Assembly (NCBI RefSeq): GCF_006265175.1
Contig: NZ_VDCQ01000077.1
Span: forward strand, 355 to 46,244
Source: Paenibacillus hemerocallicola
GTDB lineage: Bacteria > Bacillota > Bacilli > Paenibacillales > NBRC-103111
DNA length: 45,890 nucleotides
Direction of reading: 5' to 3'
Shown here: in pieces, positions 27,590 to 37,811 of the stretch
Numbering within the stretch: the first letter of the stretch is position 1
Layout of the letters: every line of letters begins with the position of its first letter
Made by a program: the position numbers and the translations under genes
The notes under the pieces: model-generated
Databases searched by the model: none
What the model was told of the DNA's origin: nothing
The model's input: the letters and a program-made list of their open reading frames with translations, nothing else

Positions 27590-28933
27590 CTATTTGGCAA
27601 GTTCTTCTTGAATTTTTTTGTTGGTAGCTTCCTCGGCCGACCGCAAAGCGGTATTGATATCTTTCTTGCCCAGGATAGTATCGTTGAAGGCGGTCAGCAA
27701 ATTCGACTCGGCTATACTGTTGAAGCGGGTAATCGGAACGGCCGGAGCGAACTCGGCCGGCAGCATCGCTTTAACATTTTTGCCTTTATACAGGTCGGAT
27801 TCTTGGCCGAACGATTTTCGCAGCGTCTCGCTTTTGAGGGCGGATACGAATTCGCCGCGCTTCACTCCCGGCAATTGAAACGATTCGGATGCCAAGTAAG
27901 CGATCACTTGGAAAGCTTCGTCTTTTTGCTTGCTTATTTTCGTTAGCCAGAAAGCGTTGGGGTACGGCTGCGGGCCTACACCCGGCTTTTGCTTGTCTAC
28001 CGGAAACGAAGCGATGTCCCAGTTCAGGTCGGCAAGCTCCTGCGCCGTATGCTGGGTGCTGACGGGCAGCCACATTGCGACGGATTTTTCCTGGATAAAT
28101 TTATTGCGTTTGTTGGTGACGAAGGTCAGATTGGCGTCCATCTTGTAGCCTGGGATTTCGTAGAAGCGGACGATGTTGTTCAAGAATGATTTCCAGTTGT
28201 CGTTGTCCAAGGTGGCCTTATTGGTTGCAGGATCGACGGTTCGGAAAGATTGCTGGTTCAGTCTGGCCAAATGAGAGACGGATGCGAAGAAGCCGCGGTA
28301 CTGCACCCCTCCTTCCTCCCGGGTAAGCTGCTTGGCCAACGTGTAAAGCTCGTCCCACGTTATGCCGTCCTTGGGATAAGCGACGCCGAATTTATTGAAT
28401 ATATCTTTGTTGTAATACAACGGTGCCGGGGACATGAATACCGGCAGCCCGTACATGCCGCCGTTTGCCAACTGCTTCAGTTGATCTACGGCCATCGGCT
28501 CGATTTGATTCAAGTCGTATTTGTACTTCTGAATGAGCGGTGTGATATCGTACTGGAGATCGTATTGGAGCACATTGTTGTATACCAAGCCCGTCGAGCT
28601 GAAAATGATGTCCAACTGTTGCCCGGCCGTCAACATTTCCTGTACCTTTTTCCCGTTCGTATAGGGAACGAACGAGGGTGTAATATGAGGGAATTTCTTT
28701 TTGATCGGCTCGGCGATTTCCTTTTGAAACCGTTCTGCCGGCCAGTCTCCTCCCCCGTCGTAAAATACGAGCTCAACCGGCTTCGGCGGAGTTTGCTCGG
28801 GCAATTGCGCTTGCTTGGAGTTCCCGTCTGTCGCACTCGTCCCGCTGCCTGCTCCCGACCCGCAGGCCGTTGTCAGCAAGACCGCGGTTGTCGCCAAGAT
28901 GACGCCCCATACTTGTTTTTTTAATTTGGCCAA
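27590..28933 (-). CDS. Extracellular sugar-binding lipoprotein of an ABC importer
   Basis: This 447-residue protein is a family 1 extracellular solute-binding protein. It has a lipoprotein signal with lipobox LTTAC (Cys24), a low-complexity Gly/Ser/Thr linker, then the mature domain with VELVFYDGGGDWPAERFQKE, PLYYNKDIFNKFGV, DGITWDELYTLAKQLT and a C-terminal helix with KDINTALRSAEEATNKKIQE. The start is TTG at 28933 with GAGGTGA about 6 nt upstream. No permease genes lie on either side, so it is an orphan binding protein; the shared ATPase MsmX in this window could energise its transporter. The AraC-type regulator gene is divergent, about 420 nt away. The sugar is unknown. Confidence 0.9.
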   Translation of the reverse strand: MAKLKKQVWGVILATTAVLLTTACGSGAGSGTSATDGNSKQAQLPEQTPPKPVELVFYDGGGDWPAERFQKEIAEPIKKKFPHITPSFVPYTNGKKVQEMLTAGQQLDIIFSSTGLVYNNVLQYDLQYDITPLIQKYKYDLNQIEPMAVDQLKQLANGGMYGLPVFMSPAPLYYNKDIFNKFGVAYPKDGITWDELYTLAKQLTREEGGVQYRGFFASVSHLARLNQQSFRTVDPATNKATLDNDNWKSFLNNIVRFYEIPGYKMDANLTFVTNKRNKFIQEKSVAMWLPVSTQHTAQELADLNWDIASFPVDKQKPGVGPQPYPNAFWLTKISKQKDEAFQVIAYLASESFQLPGVKRGEFVSALKSETLRKSFGQESDLYKGKNVKAMLPAEFAPAVPITRFNSIAESNLLTAFNDTILGKKDINTALRSAEEATNKKIQEELAK

Positions 28934-28953
28934 CTGTGCTCACCTCGTCATTA

Positions 28954-28963
28954 GTTTGCAAAC
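28954..28963. promoter_or_regulatory. Palindrome GTTTGCAAAC near the solute-binding gene start
   Basis: A perfect 10-bp palindrome 21 nt upstream of the TTG start on the minus strand, between the putative -10 and the ribosome site. Possible operator. Confidence 0.35.
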
Positions 28964-29028
28964 GATGGAAATCGGTCGCATGAGTTACTATAGCACAGAT
29001 CATTCTGGATCGATTGATCGGCACTGCG

Positions 29029-29052
29029 GCAATTCAATCATGATTTGATTGC
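29029..29052. promoter_or_regulatory. 24-bp near-palindrome, candidate operator
   Basis: GCAATTCAATCA followed directly by TGATTTGATTGC: 12-bp arms with two mismatches. It lies about 35-60 bp upstream of the minus-strand TATAGT, a position suited to an activator such as the neighbouring AraC-type protein. Confidence 0.45.
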
Positions 29053-29268
29053 AGTTGCGGTTTCCGCGGTACGCCGAAAAGCCGAAGCGCGATTCGAATA
29101 ACGGAAGCGGCCAATATCGCAATCCGAATCAAATTACGGCCGCTTTTAACGAAGTCCGGATCAAACGGAACCGATGCCGATATGCTACACTCGTGGAGAA
29201 CCAATTTCCCCATCAACCCAAAGGGGTGATATCAGCAGGGCGATCTCGCCGCCTGTCCGTTTCTATTG

Positions 29269-29290
29269 TATAATGGTTCCAATAACCATT
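29269..29290 (+). promoter_or_regulatory. -10 element with overlapping palindrome before araC-type gene
   Basis: TATAAT (29269-29274) overlaps the perfect inverted repeat AATGGTT-CCAAT-AACCATT (29272-29290). A protein bound there would block the promoter, which suggests autoregulation. No good -35 is visible. Confidence 0.5.
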
Positions 29291-29357
29291 TGCTTCACGG
29301 CTTGAAGATGGTTATGGAGAACATATGCCCGGTTCAGGGAAGGGAGAGCCCGACCAC

Positions 29358-30233
29358 ATGAATCCACGACATCCTTATCGTATTTTGACGGACTATTATT
29401 ACAACTGGAGAGGGTTGAATAACGGTTTGTCCTTTTTCCACACGCATCCGCAATACGAAATATACTATTTCCACAGCGGCAACTGCGACTACATGTTGGG
29501 GGAGCGGATCATCCGTCTGCAGCCCGGCGATCTGATTATTATGAACGGCATGACGCCCCATGGTCCCAAAGTTTACGAGCCATCCGAGTACGTTCGCACT
29601 ATGTTTTCGTTCGACCCGTATTTGGTGCAAATTTTCGACGAGAATATGCGTTCATGCGATCCATTGAAGCCGTTTAACGTGCTGAGAAACTACCACTTCC
29701 GTTTATCGCCCGATGCCAAGGCGGAATGCGAAGACATTTTGAAGCGAATTAACCGGTTTTATTGTCAGAACGACATTGTCCAGTACAACCGCTTTTTGAT
29801 GGCGTTTTACGACTTGCTCATGTTCATCCTTGTTCAAGGTCGCTCTGTCATAGAGGAGAGGCAAAGAACCGGTTCGGAACGGGAACAGTATGTGGGTAGA
29901 CTGATCAACTTCATAGATCTGCATTTTATGGAAGATCTGAAGCTGGACGACCTCGTGAAAGAGGTTCATATAAGCAAGTTTCACTTAATGAAACTGTTTC
30001 GCGAAGCGACCGGCAAAACGATAACCGACTATTTATACGAACGGCGCATTAACCAGGCGAAAATTTTATTTTTGTACGAAAAGGAACCATCCGTTACCCA
30101 TGTGTGCTATGAAGTAGGGTTTAAGCATTTGGCCCATTTCAGCCGGCTATTCAAAAAGCAGGTCGGGCATACGCCGGAAACGTACAAAAAACTGGCCCAT
30201 TCCGCAGGCGGGCAGCTTCAGCATCGGAAATGA
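29358..30233 (+). CDS. AraC-family transcriptional regulator
   Basis: This protein of 291 residues (302 if translation begins at the ATG at 29325) has an N-terminal cupin-like sensor domain (FFHTHPQYEIYYFHSG, RIIRLQPGDLIIMNGMTPH) and a C-terminal double helix-turn-helix: LDDLVKEVHISKFHLMKLFR and PSVTHVCYEVGFKHLAHFSR with the family's GHTPETYKK. Such regulators usually activate carbohydrate-use genes. Both candidate starts have ribosome sites; AAGGGAG about 9 nt before 29358 and conservation starting at YRILTDYYYN favour the second. It is divergent from the sugar-binding lipoprotein and upstream of the beta-helix protein, so both are candidate targets. Confidence 0.88.
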   Translation: MNPRHPYRILTDYYYNWRGLNNGLSFFHTHPQYEIYYFHSGNCDYMLGERIIRLQPGDLIIMNGMTPHGPKVYEPSEYVRTMFSFDPYLVQIFDENMRSCDPLKPFNVLRNYHFRLSPDAKAECEDILKRINRFYCQNDIVQYNRFLMAFYDLLMFILVQGRSVIEERQRTGSEREQYVGRLINFIDLHFMEDLKLDDLVKEVHISKFHLMKLFREATGKTITDYLYERRINQAKILFLYEKEPSVTHVCYEVGFKHLAHFSRLFKKQVGHTPETYKKLAHSAGGQLQHRK

Positions 30234-30247
30234 CATTCCCGGAATAA

Positions 30248-30261
30248 TGAAAGCGGTTTCT
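30248..30261 (+). promoter_or_regulatory. Candidate cre (CcpA) site before the beta-helix gene
   Basis: TGAAAGCGGTTTCT matches the CcpA operator consensus TGWAANCGNTNWCA at all but the last position. It lies 81 nt before the ATG at 30342, just after the araC-type stop. It would place the secreted beta-helix protein under catabolite repression, the pathway served by HprK and the Crh/HPr protein of this window. Confidence 0.6.
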
Positions 30262-30341
30262 TTCTATGGAATATAGCGTTTCGAAACATCCTGCCTGCCG
30301 GGGAGCAATCTGCAAATTGTCTCAAGCGAGGAGAGGATTCG

Positions 30342-32303
30342 ATGAAGGACAGGGAAGACTATCAGCGGCAGGACATTGCCCGAGAGTCGGCTAAAGAAGC
30401 GGGAACCCCCGGTAATCCGATGATCGATGATCGGGATAGTTATAGAAATCGGGAGCGTGCGATCAGCCGAAGAAAGATGCTTGCCGCTATAGGGACGGCG
30501 GGAGTGGCATTCGCTGCGGGCGGGCTGCTCCAAGCAGGCGCGAGCGGGCGGGGAGGGGGTCGGGGGGTAACCGATTCGGTCTATGGACCCGACAATCCGG
30601 AGTCGGACGAATGTTGTGTACGGTATGCGTCTATGGCGGAGCTGCGAGCCATGACGACGGCGCCGGATGCCGAGCTGTACTATTTGACCGATCCGGGCAA
30701 GGAAGGATATTTCCAATACGATCCGGCAGATGTTTTGACACCGGATAATACGGGTACGGTTCTTGTCTCTGTATTCGGCGCTCGGTTCAAAAGGCTGCAA
30801 GTGAACGGCCTTTTCCCAATTAACTGGTTTGGGGCGGCGGGAGACGGCATCCAGGACGAAACCGCCGCTTTGCAGGCGGCGATCAACGCGGCCGCGGAAG
30901 TCGGCGGTCAAGTATACCTTCCCCCGGGCACATTCCTCATAGCCGCCCGCCATACGTTCCAGACACCCGGCTCTCTCGACTTCGGCTATGCTGTACGGGT
31001 CCCCGCAAACGTTACAATTGCCGGAACGACCGGCACGATTTTGACGCAAGCGATTACGTACGCGAATAGAAGGGTTCTGTTTTATGTGGAAGGCTCTCAT
31101 GTATCCATTCGGAACTTCCGGATCGAGAACACGTATCCGATCTCGCCGGGCGGCAATTTATCCAGCATCGAATTCGGGGCTGGCGACGGGTTCGACGCTT
31201 CGCTGTCCGCCAATATCGAGAATATTACAATCGAGAACGTTACCGTCTACCGTTCTTGGCACCCGGTCAAGTTTCATTTCTCGGACGGGTCGGGCAAGAC
31301 GGCCGGCAATATAATCGTGCGCGGAGTCCGTTCCTACCACGACAAGACGTCGAAAAGCAGCGGAGGCATCAACTTTCGATCGACCCCGAACGGTCGGATC
31401 AGCCGTGTCACGGTCGATTCGTGTCACGTACACGATCCGGTTACGTCCGCGGCTGTAGGTTTCTACGGCGTACATGATGCAACTGTTTCCGGTTGTTCCG
31501 TCACCGGGTCCGGGCCTAATGCGGCCGGCATCCAGATCGAAAATGGCGGGAAGCTGATTGCCGTTACCGGAAACACCTGCACCGATAATGTAAACGGCAT
31601 ATGGGTGGACGATTCGGTCGACGTCACGATTACGGGAAACGCAATCACCGGAACCTCGAATGCAAAAGGGATTCGCGTGACGCGTCAAGGCTACATCGAC
31701 GAACCGAATAAGCTGACTACCGGAATCGTCATCACCGGGAACAGCTTAAGAGGCTGCCGGATCGTCGCCGAGGAATTCGGCGCTTCTCCGGCGGGAGCCT
31801 TTGGCGCGGTTTCTGTGGCGAACAACGTTATTGTCGGCGATGGTGCGAATGTGACGACCGCGATCCATATGTACAGGGTGCCGTATCTTACGGTCATCGG
31901 CAATACGGTGCTCGGCGCCGGCACTTATTCGTTGTATTTCTCGACATCGGCAGACGATATGCTTATTGTAGCCATGAATATGACGGCAAAAGCCGGTAAC
32001 GAAGCATCTTCCGGCATGAGGGTTACCGGTACGGCCGTCCATATGAACATAGTTGGCAATATGTTCGCCAACGGATACGATTCATTGGGCGGGCAGGAAG
32101 GGGCGTCGGTCGCCAACAGCACATGGAATGGAGCGGTCATGTGGCATTATGGGGGGACCGGCATTATGGCGGGCAGCGGCTCGCCCGAAGGAGTGCAGAG
32201 CGCGTCCAGCGGGTCCGTGTTCCTTCGCAGGGACGGCGGTTCCACCCAGACTTTGTATGTGAAAGAAAGCGGCGCCGGCTCTACCGGATGGGTCGGCAAA
32301 TAA
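30342..32303 (+). CDS. Tat-exported right-handed beta-helix protein, phage-tailspike-like
   Basis: This 653-residue protein has an unusual charged N-terminus followed by a twin-arginine signal (SRRKMLAAIG at 42-51, then an Ala/Gly-rich hydrophobic stretch). Residues about 90-165 (YASMAELRAM ... GYFQYDPADVLTPDNTGTVL ... FKRL) resemble the segment ahead of the helix in phage tailspikes. INWFGAAGDGIQDETAAL opens a Pectate_lyase_3-type beta-helix that runs to about residue 590 with many repeats such as ITGNAITGT and VTGNTCTDN. The last 40 residues (SGSVFLRRDGGSTQTLYVKE, then GAGSTGWVGK) match the C-terminal motif common in phage tail fibres. Activity is probably polysaccharide binding or cleavage; the catalytic residues cannot be assigned. 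The ATG at 30342 has GAGGAGAGG upstream. Confidence 0.82.
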   Translation: MKDREDYQRQDIARESAKEAGTPGNPMIDDRDSYRNRERAISRRKMLAAIGTAGVAFAAGGLLQAGASGRGGGRGVTDSVYGPDNPESDECCVRYASMAELRAMTTAPDAELYYLTDPGKEGYFQYDPADVLTPDNTGTVLVSVFGARFKRLQVNGLFPINWFGAAGDGIQDETAALQAAINAAAEVGGQVYLPPGTFLIAARHTFQTPGSLDFGYAVRVPANVTIAGTTGTILTQAITYANRRVLFYVEGSHVSIRNFRIENTYPISPGGNLSSIEFGAGDGFDASLSANIENITIENVTVYRSWHPVKFHFSDGSGKTAGNIIVRGVRSYHDKTSKSSGGINFRSTPNGRISRVTVDSCHVHDPVTSAAVGFYGVHDATVSGCSVTGSGPNAAGIQIENGGKLIAVTGNTCTDNVNGIWVDDSVDVTITGNAITGTSNAKGIRVTRQGYIDEPNKLTTGIVITGNSLRGCRIVAEEFGASPAGAFGAVSVANNVIVGDGANVTTAIHMYRVPYLTVIGNTVLGAGTYSLYFSTSADDMLIVAMNMTAKAGNEASSGMRVTGTAVHMNIVGNMFANGYDSLGGQEGASVANSTWNGAVMWHYGGTGIMAGSGSPEGVQSASSGSVFLRRDGGSTQTLYVKESGAGSTGWVGK

Positions 32304-32325
32304 ACTGCCTTACGCCGAAATAACA

Positions 32326-32362
32326 AAGAAGCTTGAAGGAACTTCGGTTCCTCAAGCTTCTT
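32326..32362. terminator. Bidirectional terminator between the beta-helix gene and clpP
   Basis: Strong hairpin AAGAAGCTTGAAGGAAC / GTTCCTCAAGCTTCTT with a TTCG loop and one bulged A. Convergent genes end on both sides. Confidence 0.85.
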
Positions 32363-32376
32363 CGCTTTGCCGAATG

Positions 32377-32958
32377 TTATATTTTCGCTACGACCTTATC
32401 GATCAGGCCGTAGTTTTTCGCTTCTTCGGCGCTCATGAAGTAGTCGCGGTCGGTGTCTTTGTCGATGCGCTCGAGCGGCTGTCCGCTGCGTTCGGCCAAA
32501 ATGCCGTTCAGCTTCTCGCGCAGCTTGATAATCCGCTTCGCGCGAATCTCGATGTCGCTTGCTTGACCTTCGGCTCCGCCGAGCGGCTGGTGAATCATCA
32601 CTTCGCTGTTGGGCAGCGCGTAGCGTTTGCCCTTGGCGCCCGCAGCGAGCAGGAACGCGCCCATCGAGGCGGCCATGCCGACGCAAATGGTGGAGACGTC
32701 GGGCTTGATGAATTGCATCGTATCGAAAATCGCCATGCCGGCCGTAATCGAGCCGCCGGGGCTGTTGATGTACAGGCTGATGTCTTTATCCGGATCCTGC
32801 GCCGCCAGGAACAGCATTTGCGCGATGATCGCATTGGCGACCGCGTCGTTCACGGGCGTTCCGAGGAAGATGATGCGGTCCTTCAGAAGACGGGAGTAAA
32901 TATCGTACCCGCGTTCGCCGCGAGCGTCCTGTTCGACTACCATTGGAATAAAACTCAT
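32377..32958 (-). CDS. clpP: ATP-dependent Clp protease proteolytic subunit
   Basis: This 193-residue serine peptidase forms the barrel that degrades proteins unfolded by ClpC, ClpX and relatives, including ssrA-tagged products. The triad is Ser98 ([11 protein letters not shown]), His123 (VMIHQPLGG) and Asp172 ([11 protein letters not shown]). I chose the ATG at 32958 ([10 protein letters not shown]), which matches family N-termini and has AAAGGAGG about 8 nt upstream; the ATG two codons earlier is too close to that site. It is transcribed alone from a CtsR-controlled promoter. Confidence 0.97.
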   Translation of the reverse strand: MSFIPMVVEQDARGERGYDIYSRLLKDRIIFLGTPVNDAVANAIIAQMLFLAAQDPDKDISLYINSPGGSITAGMAIFDTMQFIKPDVSTICVGMAASMGAFLLAAGAKGKRYALPNSEVMIHQPLGGAEGQASDIEIRAKRIIKLREKLNGILAERSGQPLERIDKDTDRDYFMSAEEAKNYGLIDKVVAKI

Positions 32959-33061
32959 GACCATAGCCTCCTTTAGATCAAGCGGGATAAGTCCTCACAG
33001 AGTACGTGACGTGCGATGACGAACAATCGCGATTCCGCACTAAGGTAGGAAAACTACAATT

Positions 33062-33090
33062 ATCATAACGCAAAACGGAACAAAGGTCAA
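33062..33090 (-). promoter_or_regulatory. clpP promoter
   Basis: On the minus strand TTGACC (33090-33085) and TATGAT (33067-33062) are separated by exactly 17 nt, about 104 nt before the clpP start. Confidence 0.8.
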
Positions 33091-33101
33091 GAAAGGTCAA
33101 A
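33085..33101. promoter_or_regulatory. CtsR operator
   Basis: GGTCAAG-AAA-GGTCAAA is a direct heptad repeat that differs from the CtsR consensus (RGTCAAA-NAN-RGTCAAA) at one base. It overlaps the -35 of the clpP promoter, so CtsR would block transcription until heat or other stress inactivates it. Confidence 0.85.
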
Positions 33102-33171
33102 TTCCATTTGACGTTGTATGGCGCATGCCCGTTTGCTGCCGTTTTCCCCGGTTTTGCGCAAATTGCACGGA

Positions 33172-33199
33172 AACCAAAAAAAACGTCCGGGGACGTTTT
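33172..33199 (-). terminator. Terminator of tRNA-Arg
   Basis: On the minus strand AAAACGTCC-CC-GGACGTTTT followed by a T run (AAAAAAAA on the plus strand), 18 nt after the tRNA. Confidence 0.85.
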
Positions 33200-33217
33200 C
33201 ATCGTTTGCATCTATGA

Positions 33218-33289
33218 CGCGCTCGCAAGGAATCGAACCTTGATCTCAGGCTCCGGAGGCCTACGTCATATCCATTGGACCACGAGCGC
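33218..33289 (-). tRNA. tRNA-Arg (CCG)
   Basis: On the minus strand: acceptor GCGCTCG/CGAGCGC, anticodon loop CTCCGGA with CCG, T loop GGTTCGATTCC. The sequence after the discriminator G is TCA, so CCA is not encoded. A tRNA-Arg beside clpP is also found in B. subtilis. Confidence 0.95.
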
Positions 33290-33423
33290 ATATCGAGTTC
33301 GTCTTAGGCTGTTTTCAGACGCAAAATTGATTATATACAATCGGTGCGGAAATTGCAAGCGGCTTCGCATTATTTTTTTTCGATTAAGAACGTTCCAACG
33401 AGTCAAAATGATCGTATGCCGGC

Positions 33424-33452
33424 TTGCATTTTCAGAAAAAGATGCATATAAT
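33424..33452 (+). promoter_or_regulatory. Promoter of the cggR-gapA operon
   Basis: TTGCAT (33424-33429) and a perfect TATAAT (33447-33452) with a 17-nt spacer, directly upstream of the CggR operator. Confidence 0.85.
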
Positions 33453-33465
33453 AAAAATGAACTAG

Positions 33466-33501
33466 CGGGACCAAAAATGTATATGCGGGACATAAATGGT
33501 C
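33466..33501 (+). promoter_or_regulatory. CggR operator
   Basis: The pattern CGGGAC-N6-TGTA-N4-CGGGAC-N6-GGTC matches the B. subtilis CggR operator (CGGGAC-N6-TGTC-N4-CGGGAC-N6-TGTC) in both half-sites and all spacings. It lies about 14 nt after the -10, so bound CggR would block elongation unless fructose 1,6-bisphosphate is present. Confidence 0.88.
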
Positions 33502-33547
33502 CCGATGCATGCCGCGGTAATCGAAAGCGGGAGTGTGTCCGTAGTCC

Positions 33548-35649
<2,102 letters not shown>

Positions 35650-35664
35650 TCGAATAGCATCCGT

Positions 35665-35694
35665 GAGAGGGGAGAAGCGATTCTCCTCTTTCCC
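35665..35694 (+). other. Hairpin after gapA
   Basis: GAGAGGGGAGAA-GCGA-TTCTCCTCTTTC forms an 11-bp stem with two G-T pairs and no T run. It may protect the 3' end of a processed cggR-gapA RNA or reduce readthrough into pgk. Confidence 0.6.
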
Positions 35695-35736
35695 TGTGTG
35701 TACTATGCGCATTCTGCCAGGCGGTATCTCGTTATC

Positions 35737-35819
35737 ATGCTTACGAAAGTAAGCCGTTGCTTCGCAAAAGCTCTGTCCATGCTTACGATGCCAGCTTTTG
35801 CTCCGCAAAAGCTCCGAGG
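35737..35819 (+). repeat. Two imperfect 42-nt direct repeats before pgk
   Basis: Copy 1 (35737-35778) and copy 2 (35779-35819) both begin ATGCTTACGA and share CGCAAAAGCTC near their ends. Copy 2 holds the palindrome GCTTTTGC-TCC-GCAAAAGC (35794-35812) next to the pgk ribosome site. Confidence 0.7.
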
Positions 35820-35829
35820 AGGAACTCCC

Positions 35830-37011
35830 ATGAACAAAAAAAGCGTTCGAGACATAGAAGTATCCGGCAAAAAGGTGTTTGTCCGCGTTGACTTCAACGT
35901 ACCGCTCGAGAACGGCCAAATCACCGACGACACCCGCATCCGCGAGACGCTTCCGACGATCCGCTTCTTGGCCGAAAAAGGCGCCAAGGTCATTTTGGCC
36001 AGCCACATGGGCCGTCCGAAAGGACAAGTCGTCGAAGAGCTGAGATTGACCCCGGCCGCGGCGCGTTTGTCCGAGCTGCTGGGCAAACCGGTAGTGAAAG
36101 CCGACGAATCGATCGGAGACGCGGTGAAAGCCCAAATCGCCGAGCTGAACGAAGGTGACGTGCTGCTCCTGGAAAACGTGCGCTTTCATGCGGGCGAAGA
36201 GAAGAACGATCCGGAGCTGGCGAAATCGTTTGCGGAGCTTGCCGACCTGTACGTCAACGACGCTTTCGGCGCCGCTCACCGCGCTCACGCTTCGACGGAA
36301 GGCATCGCGCATCATTTGCCGGCCGTATCCGGCTTGCTGATGGAGAAAGAGCTGGACGTATTGGGCAAAGCGCTTCATCATCCGGAGCGTCCGTTCACGG
36401 CTATCGTAGGCGGCTCCAAAGTGAAGGACAAAATCGCCGTCATCGAGAATTTGCTGAATATCGCGGACAACCTGCTCATAGGCGGAGGCTTGTCGTATAC
36501 GTTCCTGAAGGCGCAGGGCTATGAGATCGGCAAATCGCTCGTCGACAACGAGAAGCTCGACCTGACGCTTTCCTTCTTGAAGAAAGCGAAGGAAAAGGGC
36601 GTCAACCTGATGCTGCCCGTCGATATCGTCGTCGGCGACGATTTCAGCAACGACGCGAATACGAAGATCGTGCCGATCAACGAAATTCCGGCCGACTGGG
36701 AAGGCTTCGACATCGGACCGAAGACGCGCGAGCTGTACGCCGACGTCATCGCCAAATCGAAGCTGGTCGTCTGGAACGGACCTATGGGCGTATTCGAGCT
36801 GAACCCGTACTTGAACGGAACGAAGGCGGTAGCGGAAGCTTGCGCCAAGACGGAAGGCTACACGGTCATCGGGGGCGGAGATTCCGCGGCGGCGGCCGAG
36901 AAATTCCATCTGGCCGACAAAATGGACCACATCTCCACCGGCGGCGGAGCATCGCTCGAATTTATGGAAGGCAAAGCGCTCCCGGGCGTCGTTGCTTTGA
37001 ACGATAAGTAA
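35830..37011 (+). CDS. pgk: Phosphoglycerate kinase
   Basis: This 393-residue enzyme makes ATP from 1,3-bisphosphoglycerate. Motifs: [49 protein letters not shown] and [14 protein letters not shown]. The ATG at 35830 has GAGGAGGA upstream; the longer open frame upstream covers the repeat region and is not coding. It is the third gene of the glycolytic operon. Confidence 0.97.
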   Translation: MNKKSVRDIEVSGKKVFVRVDFNVPLENGQITDDTRIRETLPTIRFLAEKGAKVILASHMGRPKGQVVEELRLTPAAARLSELLGKPVVKADESIGDAVKAQIAELNEGDVLLLENVRFHAGEEKNDPELAKSFAELADLYVNDAFGAAHRAHASTEGIAHHLPAVSGLLMEKELDVLGKALHHPERPFTAIVGGSKVKDKIAVIENLLNIADNLLIGGGLSYTFLKAQGYEIGKSLVDNEKLDLTLSFLKKAKEKGVNLMLPVDIVVGDDFSNDANTKIVPINEIPADWEGFDIGPKTRELYADVIAKSKLVVWNGPMGVFELNPYLNGTKAVAEACAKTEGYTVIGGGDSAAAAEKFHLADKMDHISTGGGASLEFMEGKALPGVVALNDK

Positions 37012-37057
37012 ACAGCTCTTGCGTCCCCAACCCATATGTGAAAAGGAGCGATTTCCG

Positions 37058-37810
37058 ATGAGAACGCCGATTATTGCAGGCAACTGGAAAATGTTTAAGA
37101 CGGTCGAAGAAGCAGTCGCATTCATCGACGAAGTAAAGGGCAAGGCCGAGGTCGAAGGCGTAGAAAGCGTCATTTGCGCGCCGTATACGAATTTGCCGGC
37201 TCTCGTGGAAGCCGTGAAAGGCACTTCTCTGAAGGTAGGAGCGCAAAACCTTCATTGGGAAGACAACGGCGCCTTCACCGGCGAGATCAGCGGCGTCATG
37301 CTTAAAAGTTTGGGCGTTCACTACGTGATTATCGGCCACTCCGAGCGCCGGGCTTATTTCGCCGATACGGACGAGACGGTTAATAAAAAAGTGCACGCCT
37401 CGTTCAAGCACGGCTTGCTGCCTATCGTTTGCGTAGGAGAAAGCTTGGAAGAGCGCGAAGCGGGCAAGACGAAGGACGTGTGCCGCGTACAGACGGAAGC
37501 GGCCTTGCAAGGCTTGAGCGCCGAGCAGGCGGCGCAAACGGTCGTCGCTTACGAGCCGATCTGGGCGATCGGAACGGGTAAAACGTCAACGGCTGACGAT
37601 GCGAACGAAGTCATCGGCTATATCCGCGAGCGGATCTCGGTCCAATTCGGCTCCGACGTTGCAGGCAAAGTGCGCATCCAATACGGCGGCAGCGTGAAGC
37701 CGAACAACATTCGCGAGTTTATGCAGCAGCCGGACATCGACGGCGCGCTTGTAGGGGGCGCCAGCCTGGAGCCGGCTTCCTACATTCAGCTTGTCGAGGG
37801 GGCGCGTTAA
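37058..37810 (+). CDS. tpiA: Triosephosphate isomerase
   Basis: This 250-residue TIM barrel interconverts dihydroxyacetone phosphate and glyceraldehyde 3-phosphate. The catalytic residues are in GNWKMFK (Lys), IIGHSERR (His) and [12 protein letters not shown] (Glu, with the flexible loop), and the phosphate site [11 protein letters not shown]. The ATG at 37058 has AAAAGGAG 8-9 nt upstream. It ends 1 nt before pgm. Confidence 0.97.
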   Translation: MRTPIIAGNWKMFKTVEEAVAFIDEVKGKAEVEGVESVICAPYTNLPALVEAVKGTSLKVGAQNLHWEDNGAFTGEISGVMLKSLGVHYVIIGHSERRAYFADTDETVNKKVHASFKHGLLPIVCVGESLEEREAGKTKDVCRVQTEAALQGLSAEQAAQTVVAYEPIWAIGTGKTSTADDANEVIGYIRERISVQFGSDVAGKVRIQYGGSVKPNNIREFMQQPDIDGALVGGASLEPASYIQLVEGAR

Positions 37811-37811
37811 C

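Larger units (their letters stand above)
28934..29357. other. Divergent regulatory region between solute-binding and AraC genes
   Basis: A 424-nt, relatively AT-rich interval without genes. It holds three palindromes (28954-28963 GTTTGCAAAC; 29029-29052; 29272-29290), a minus-strand -10-like TATAGT at about 28988-28993 and a plus-strand TATAAT at 29269-29274. Confidence 0.65.

Noticed and set aside
30342-32303. Remnant of an integrated prophage
   Set aside because: Despite the tailspike-like product there are no other phage genes, integrase or attachment-site repeats near it, and it has a Tat signal and its own regulatory sites.
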